8,942 bases of DNA, taken from contig CAMCTE010000107.1 in NCBI GenBank assembly GCA_945878385.1, positions 1-8,942 on the forward strand, written 5' to 3'. The position numbers were made by a program, and so were the translations under genes. This DNA comes from Azohydromonas lata NBRC 102462. GTDB taxonomy: Bacteria > Pseudomonadota > Gammaproteobacteria > Burkholderiales > Burkholderiaceae_C. Shown in pieces: positions 8,679 through 8,942 of the stretch. Below the pieces are notes generated by a model. It saw only the letters and a list, made by a program, of their open reading frames with translations, ran no database searches and was not told where the DNA came from. Every line of letters starts with the position of its first letter. Position 1 is the stretch's first letter.

Positions 8679-8683
8679 TCCTT
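8679..8683 (-). promoter_or_regulatory. Shine-Dalgarno AAGGA for the first GFA gene, fused to the upstream stop
   Basis: The minus strand reads TGAAGGA across 8685-8679: the stop of the SGNH hydrolase gene runs directly into the ribosome binding site of the next gene, seven bases before its ATG at 8671. This supports the 8671 start and suggests that ribosomes finishing the hydrolase can reinitiate. Confidence 0.7.
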
Positions 8684-8942
8684 CAATCGTGCTTCACTTC
8701 ACAGGCCGCCAGCACCTGTTCGCACCACAGGCGGCAGGCCGCTTCGTTGGGATGGAAACCATCATGCGCCAGAAAGTCCGTCGTCAAAGGAAGATCCAGA
8801 TCGACCGCCTTCCAGCAACCGGGCAAGAGGGGCAGCACCTGATGCGTGACACGGTTGAGCCGCCGTGCACGAAGACCCATGTACCAGGCCAGCGGCTGGG
8901 GGAGCAGCGGAAAGTCCTGAATGCGCGGGATGGTGCTGAAGG
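8683..8942 (-). CDS. SGNH/GDSL-type hydrolase, C-terminal fragment (5' end outside window)
   Basis: The minus-strand frame is open from the window edge at 8942 to the TGA at 8683, giving the last 85 residues of a longer protein. The reading begins FSTIPRIQDFPLLPQPLAWYMG and contains LAHDGFHPNEAACRLW near the end. The Asp-Gly-Phe-His-Pro block matches block V of SGNH hydrolases, which supplies the catalytic Asp and His of the esterase/lipase triad; the GDS nucleophile block is outside the window. An internal ATG at 8880 is not taken as the start because homology-like sequence continues upstream of it. The substrate is unknown, and whether it is cytosolic or exported cannot be seen. It is the first visible gene of the minus-strand operon and is followed after 11 bases by a GFA gene. 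Confidence 0.82.
   Translation of the reverse strand, partial: FSTIPRIQDFPLLPQPLAWYMGLRARRLNRVTHQVLPLLPGCWKAVDLDLPLTTDFLAHDGFHPNEAACRLWCEQVLAACEVKHD

Overview
The window is high-GC, gene-dense bacterial chromosome. Its housekeeping genes most resemble those of Betaproteobacteria, order Burkholderiales (probably Comamonadaceae-like). This is judged from protein wording, for example the RPGFF form of PanC, the HCFRDQVLEVC form of OxyR and the RecG N-terminus; the genus cannot be told. I found no rRNA, tRNA, CRISPR array, insertion sequence or phage gene.

Left part (1-5977): a conserved core. queA (tRNA queuosine synthesis, minus strand, C-terminus cut by the window edge) is divergent from recG (branch-migration helicase). 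recG converges on panC with a 4-base stop-stop overlap. panB and panC form a two-gene minus-strand pantothenate operon with panB first. panB is divergent from oxyR, a peroxide-sensing LysR regulator whose redox cysteines fall exactly at residues 199 and 208. In Pseudomonas aeruginosa oxyR and recG are adjacent and co-transcribed; here panBC lies between them on the opposite strand.

Middle (5967-6879): a stand-alone GAF-domain protein with an Ala/Pro-rich head and a coiled-coil tail, convergent with oxyR and overlapping it by 11 bases. Behind its start is a 187-base GC-rich gap with no recognised gene.

Right part (6880-8942, all minus strand): a tightly packed accessory operon read from right to left. 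The order is SGNH/GDSL hydrolase (only its C-terminal end is in view), a GFA-family zinc protein, a small DUF1653 protein, a glutathione S-transferase and a second GFA-family protein. Junctions are +11, -4, +9 and -4 bases, two of them ATGA overlaps, so the genes are probably co-transcribed and partly translationally coupled. Two GFA proteins beside a GST suggest small-molecule, thiol or aldehyde detoxification, but no substrate can be read from the sequence. This operon is the least explained part of the window. Nothing in the window is clearly a new defence or mobile system.
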